DNA of 16,070 bases. It comes from Tannerella sp. Lineage in GTDB: Bacteria > Bacteroidota > Bacteroidia > Bacteroidales > Tannerellaceae. The notes under the pieces are model-generated. The model made no database searches and was not told where the DNA came from. It saw only the letters and a list, made by a program, of their open reading frames with translations. Location of the stretch: assembly GCA_031290635.1 (NCBI GenBank), contig JAITNE010000078.1, positions 1 through 16,070 of the forward strand, in the 5' to 3' direction. Position 1 is the stretch's first letter; the number at the start of each line of letters is the position of its first letter. A program made the position numbers and the translations under genes. Positions 14,004 through 16,070 of the stretch are shown here, one piece after another.

Positions 14004-15550
14004 AAGCAGGCCGTCTGTATGTTCTGGTGATGTGCATTTTTGTTGCGCTGGTCTTTATTTCGGATTTATACTCCCCGCACAAGTTTTCGTGGGAGCAGAC
14101 TTTCGACAAACACAGTCACGAACCCTTCGGTTTATATGTTTCGGACGATGTTTTATCGACCTCCGTCGCCGGTTACACGGTCGTGGACTCGACGCTTCCC
14201 CAGATTTACGAGTCAGACTCCCTTGCCGCGCCACGTTCCTTCCTGATTATCGAAAAAGACATTACAATGAGCGAAACCGACGTCGCCTGTCTTTACCGGA
14301 TACTGCATCAGGGCAACAAAGTGATGCTGTGCACGAGTTACATGCCCCCCCGATTGTCCGACAGTATCAACATCTCGAGCAGCAGCTCATATCATATTTC
14401 AATCGACAAATACATCCGTCAAGATTTATCGCGCGACACGATTTATTATGGCTCTAACATCATCCATCCCATCGCTCAGTACAGCGTTTATCCTCAAATG
14501 CACGACTCATACCTTACATTAAGCAGAACTTATTCCGACTACAAAGAAGTTTCGGAGAATGCTTCCGAAGAAGATAATGAGGATAATGATGAGGAGGAAG
14601 AAGCTATTTCGGATGATGATGTAAAATTTATTTCGGAAGATGATTCTGCCGGCGATGATACGACTGTCGCCGGTAGGGGCGACCCTTGCGGTCGCCCTTT
14701 ATCCGACTATTACGACGAAAACACTTCCGAAGATGAAGAAGACGACGCCACCCTACACCGTAACGACGCCGACGAAGAAGACATTTCAGCCGCTATTGAT
14801 GACGCATATTCACATTTAAAAGAAGCGCCCATCAATTGCGACTCATTCGAGGTAATAGTTCGTGACGACGACAACAATCCGTTAGCCGTCCGGGCATTTA
14901 TCGGCCGCGGCGAGCTGATAATCGTCTCCAACCCCCTGATGTTCACAAACTACGGCATCCTCGACCGTCAGAACGCATCCTACGCATTCCGTTTACTCAA
15001 CTATCTGGACGATTTACCCATCTCGCGCGTCGAAGCCTACGGTTATCACACCGACGCACCCCTTACCCCGATGCGATATATCCTCTCCGTAGCCCCGTTG
15101 CGATGGGCGTTTTACACGACGATAGCCCTGATAATCTTTTTCATGATATTCACCGCCCGCAGACGTCAGCGAATCATACCCGTCGTCGTTACTCCGCCAA
15201 ACCGCACCCTCGCATTCATGCAACTTATCTCAAACCTTTACTGTCAGAAGCACGACAACGCCGAGATTCTCCGCATGAAATACACATATTTCTGTTCCAC
15301 AGTCAAAAATCAAACCTCCGTTGACCTGCAAACCCTCCACTACGACTTATCTGCCGCTTCCAATCCCCAAAACCACACCGGAATAGACTCCTACGACATT
15401 CAACGTCTCGCCGAGAAGACCGGACTGCCACCATCAGACCTTGAAAATCTACTTTTACACATCCGCGTAGCAATTTACAGTTCAACCATTGACGACCGCA
15501 ACCTCTGCCGTTACCTCGACGAGATGAAGCGCATCGAACTAAGCCTGTAA
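14000..15550 (+). CDS. DUF4350 domain membrane protein with acidic insert
   Basis: The protein has 516 residues: a first membrane segment (about 5-23), then a DUF4350-type region outside the cytoplasm (about 30-185, E-P-F-G-L-Y-V, F-L-I-I-E-K-D-I, Q-G-N-K-V-M-L-C). A strongly acidic low-complexity insert covers about 184-265 (runs of D, E and S). DUF4350 then resumes (F-I-G-R-G-E-L-I-I-V-S-N-P-L-M-F-T-N, about 300-317), followed by a second membrane segment (about 367-385) and a helical cytoplasmic tail. In other Bacteroidota this protein lies between DUF4129 and MoxR genes and may bind a partner in the envelope. The start overlaps the DUF4129 stop by 4 bp. The acidic insert contains an in-frame palindromic repeat encoding G-R-G-D-P-C-G-R-P-L (residues 225-234). 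The function is unknown. Confidence 0.88.
   Translation: MKAGRLYVLVMCIFVALVFISDLYSPHKFSWEQTFDKHSHEPFGLYVSDDVLSTSVAGYTVVDSTLPQIYESDSLAAPRSFLIIEKDITMSETDVACLYRILHQGNKVMLCTSYMPPRLSDSINISSSSSYHISIDKYIRQDLSRDTIYYGSNIIHPIAQYSVYPQMHDSYLTLSRTYSDYKEVSENASEEDNEDNDEEEEAISDDDVKFISEDDSAGDDTTVAGRGDPCGRPLSDYYDENTSEDEEDDATLHRNDADEEDISAAIDDAYSHLKEAPINCDSFEVIVRDDDNNPLAVRAFIGRGELIIVSNPLMFTNYGILDRQNASYAFRLLNYLDDLPISRVEAYGYHTDAPLTPMRYILSVAPLRWAFYTTIALIIFFMIFTARRRQRIIPVVVTPPNRTLAFMQLISNLYCQKHDNAEILRMKYTYFCSTVKNQTSVDLQTLHYDLSAASNPQNHTGIDSYDIQRLAEKTGLPPSDLENLLLHIRVAIYSSTIDDRNLCRYLDEMKRIELSL
14675..14699. repeat. Short palindromic repeat inserted in frame in the DUF4350 gene
   Basis: GGGCGACC (14677-14684), loop CTTGC and GGTCGCCC (14690-14697) form a perfect 8-bp stem that extends with one wobble and one A-T pair. 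The encoded G-D-P-C-G-R-P is a peptide I have seen in many unrelated hypothetical proteins, where it marks a dispersed palindromic DNA element. Its G/C-rich make-up and Cys-Pro-Arg content differ sharply from the surrounding acidic, A-rich coding sequence. Confidence 0.65.
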
Positions 15551-15740
15551 CCATCCCCAATCCATGTTTTCACAGAATAAACATAATTAGCATAATTCAC
15601 AGAATGCTACGTAACAGCACGCAGATGACGCAAATTTTACAGATTTATGCAGATAATGCTAAAACGCGGATATAAATCACCCAAAAATCACCGTATATCA
15701 TTCAAAAATCACAACAAACATTTACAATTTCGCCACAAAA
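15551..15740. other. Intergenic stretch with decayed dispersed repeats, no gene seen
   Basis: No supported gene, tRNA or clear terminator hairpin follows the DUF4350 stop. CACAGAAT occurs twice (15571 and 15598). The run CACGCAGATGACGC...TTTTACAGATTTATGCAGAT (15619-15653) resembles the degenerate CGCAGAT/ACAGATT repeats often seen between Bacteroidota genes. Similar ACAGATGTTACGGATG text occurs at 10421-10443. Confidence 0.45.
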
Positions 15741-15892
15741 TCCCCAAAAGTAAGAATGAATGTTAATGAATTCACGGTATAATTTGCAAAAGAAAGGGCA
15801 AATCAGATCCGGCGCACGGTTTATTTTGCAAAAGAAAGGGCAAATCAGATCCGGCGCACGGTTTCTTTTGCAAAAGAAAGGGCAAATAAGAT
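15741..15892. repeat. Tandem 42-bp repeat, two near-identical copies plus two partial or decayed copies
   Basis: The copies starting at 15783 and 15825 differ at one of 42 positions; each begins TTTGCAAAAGAAAGGGCAAA and contains CAGATCCGGCGCACGG. A third begins at 15867 and matches for about 26 nt with one difference before other sequence takes over. A decayed copy in the same register lies at 15741-15782, with CAAAAG and CACGGT at the expected offsets and about half of the positions the same. The period is exactly 42 bp. The sequence is unrelated to the 799-1386 array. An 80-codon frame passes through it only because 42 is a multiple of three. Confidence 0.88.
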
Positions 15893-15895
15893 TTC

Positions 15896-15927
15896 AGATT
15901 GCTTCATTGCGAGGTACGAAGCAATCT
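15896..15927. repeat. Dispersed palindromic element (10-bp perfect stem)
   Basis: AGATTGCTTC (15896-15905) and GAAGCAATCT (15918-15927) are perfect inverted copies around a 12-nt loop, ATTGCGAGGTAC. The text GATTGCTTC...GCAATCT with GCGAGGTACGAAG belongs to a short palindrome frequently met between genes in several phyla. Translated by chance it gives the S-L-R-G-T-K-Q-S peptide of many spurious short proteins. There is no U-tract, so it is not a typical terminator. Confidence 0.65.
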
Positions 15928-15965
15928 AAAATCTTGGAATTACTGCGTATTACAAAACTTTTATG

Positions 15966-15973
15966 TACTTTTG
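15966..15973 (+). promoter_or_regulatory. Candidate -7 box for the downstream lipoprotein gene
   Basis: TACTTTTG fits TAnnTTTG and lies 25 bp before the ATG at 15999. No -33 element is seen at the normal distance. Confidence 0.4.
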
Positions 15974-15998
15974 TAACTCATTTTAATTCAAAAAAGAT

Positions 15999-16070
15999 AT
16001 GAAACGAGTGATTTATTTATTTGCGGCAGTTGCTTTGACAGTTGCCATGACCGCTTGTACTAACACGGCT
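15999..16070 (+). CDS. Lipoprotein N-terminus (cut by window edge)
   Basis: Only 24 codons are visible. MKRVIYLFAAVALTVAMTAC is a textbook lipoprotein signal peptide: basic n-region, hydrophobic core and lipobox M-T-A-C with the lipidated cysteine at position 20, followed by T-N-T-A. It has a TACTTTTG box upstream. The mature protein lies outside the window, so neither family nor function can be given. Confidence 0.75.
   Translation, partial: MKRVIYLFAAVALTVAMTACTNTA

Noticed and set aside
15760..16002. 80-codon plus-strand frame after the DUF4350 gene
   Set aside because: It is a chance join of the 42-bp repeat and the S-L-R-G-T-K-Q-S palindrome, and it runs into the start of the real lipoprotein gene.

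Overview
The window comes from a Bacteroidota genome, most likely order Bacteroidales. The main evidence is a SusC/SusD outer-membrane pair with accessory surface lipoproteins, together with several start-proximal TATCTTTG or similar boxes of the Bacteroidales -7 type (TAnnTTTG). Start codons lack Shine-Dalgarno sequences, and the DUF4959/DUF5126/DUF5000, DUF4998 and CBM9-like families are typical of this group. The organism cannot be named from the sequence alone.

Layout. (1) 1-647, minus: the N-terminal part of a secreted protein of unknown function, running off the left edge. (2) 799-1386: a tandem array of about fourteen 42-bp units with no length change, filling the gap between divergent genes. 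(3) 1391-2526, plus: a two-gene unit encoding a cytoplasmic CBM9-like protein and a small HsdR-N/PD-(D/E)xK protein. (4) 2745-9955, minus: a four-gene polysaccharide-utilisation operon in the order susC, susD, DUF4959/DUF5126/DUF5000 lipoprotein, DUF4998 lipoprotein. It ends at a clear intrinsic terminator and starts from a well-formed promoter about 310 bp upstream of susC. The long leader contains mutually exclusive hairpins around a run of nine G (RNA sense). (5) 10415-10564: a second tandem array, five 21-bp palindromic units bracketed by a 9-bp inverted repeat. (6) 10604-11332, minus, and 11516-15550, plus: a divergent membrane-protein cluster of RDD, SpoIIM-like, polytopic membrane protein, DUF4129 and DUF4350. 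This cluster is recurrent in Bacteroidota and usually associated with MoxR ATPase and DUF58/VWA genes, which are absent from the window. (7) 15551-15998: a gap with a third tandem array (42-bp units) and a dispersed palindromic repeat. (8) 15999-16070: the signal peptide of another lipoprotein, running off the right edge.

How the genes fit together. The susC operon should encode an outer-membrane glycan importer (SusC barrel, SusD lid) with two surface lipoproteins for glycan binding. No glycoside hydrolase and no regulator (hybrid two-component system, SusR, or sigma/anti-sigma pair) is present, so the substrate cannot be inferred. The RDD/SpoIIM/DUF4129/DUF4350 genes encode inner-membrane proteins that probably work together, in a process that has not been defined.

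The most unusual signal is the non-coding DNA. There are three unrelated tandem arrays with unit lengths of 42, 21 and 42 bp, all multiples of 21 bp (two helical turns). The largest keeps exact spacing despite strong sequence divergence, and both it and the 21-bp array carry palindromic cores. This suggests helically phased binding-site arrays, though their function is unknown.
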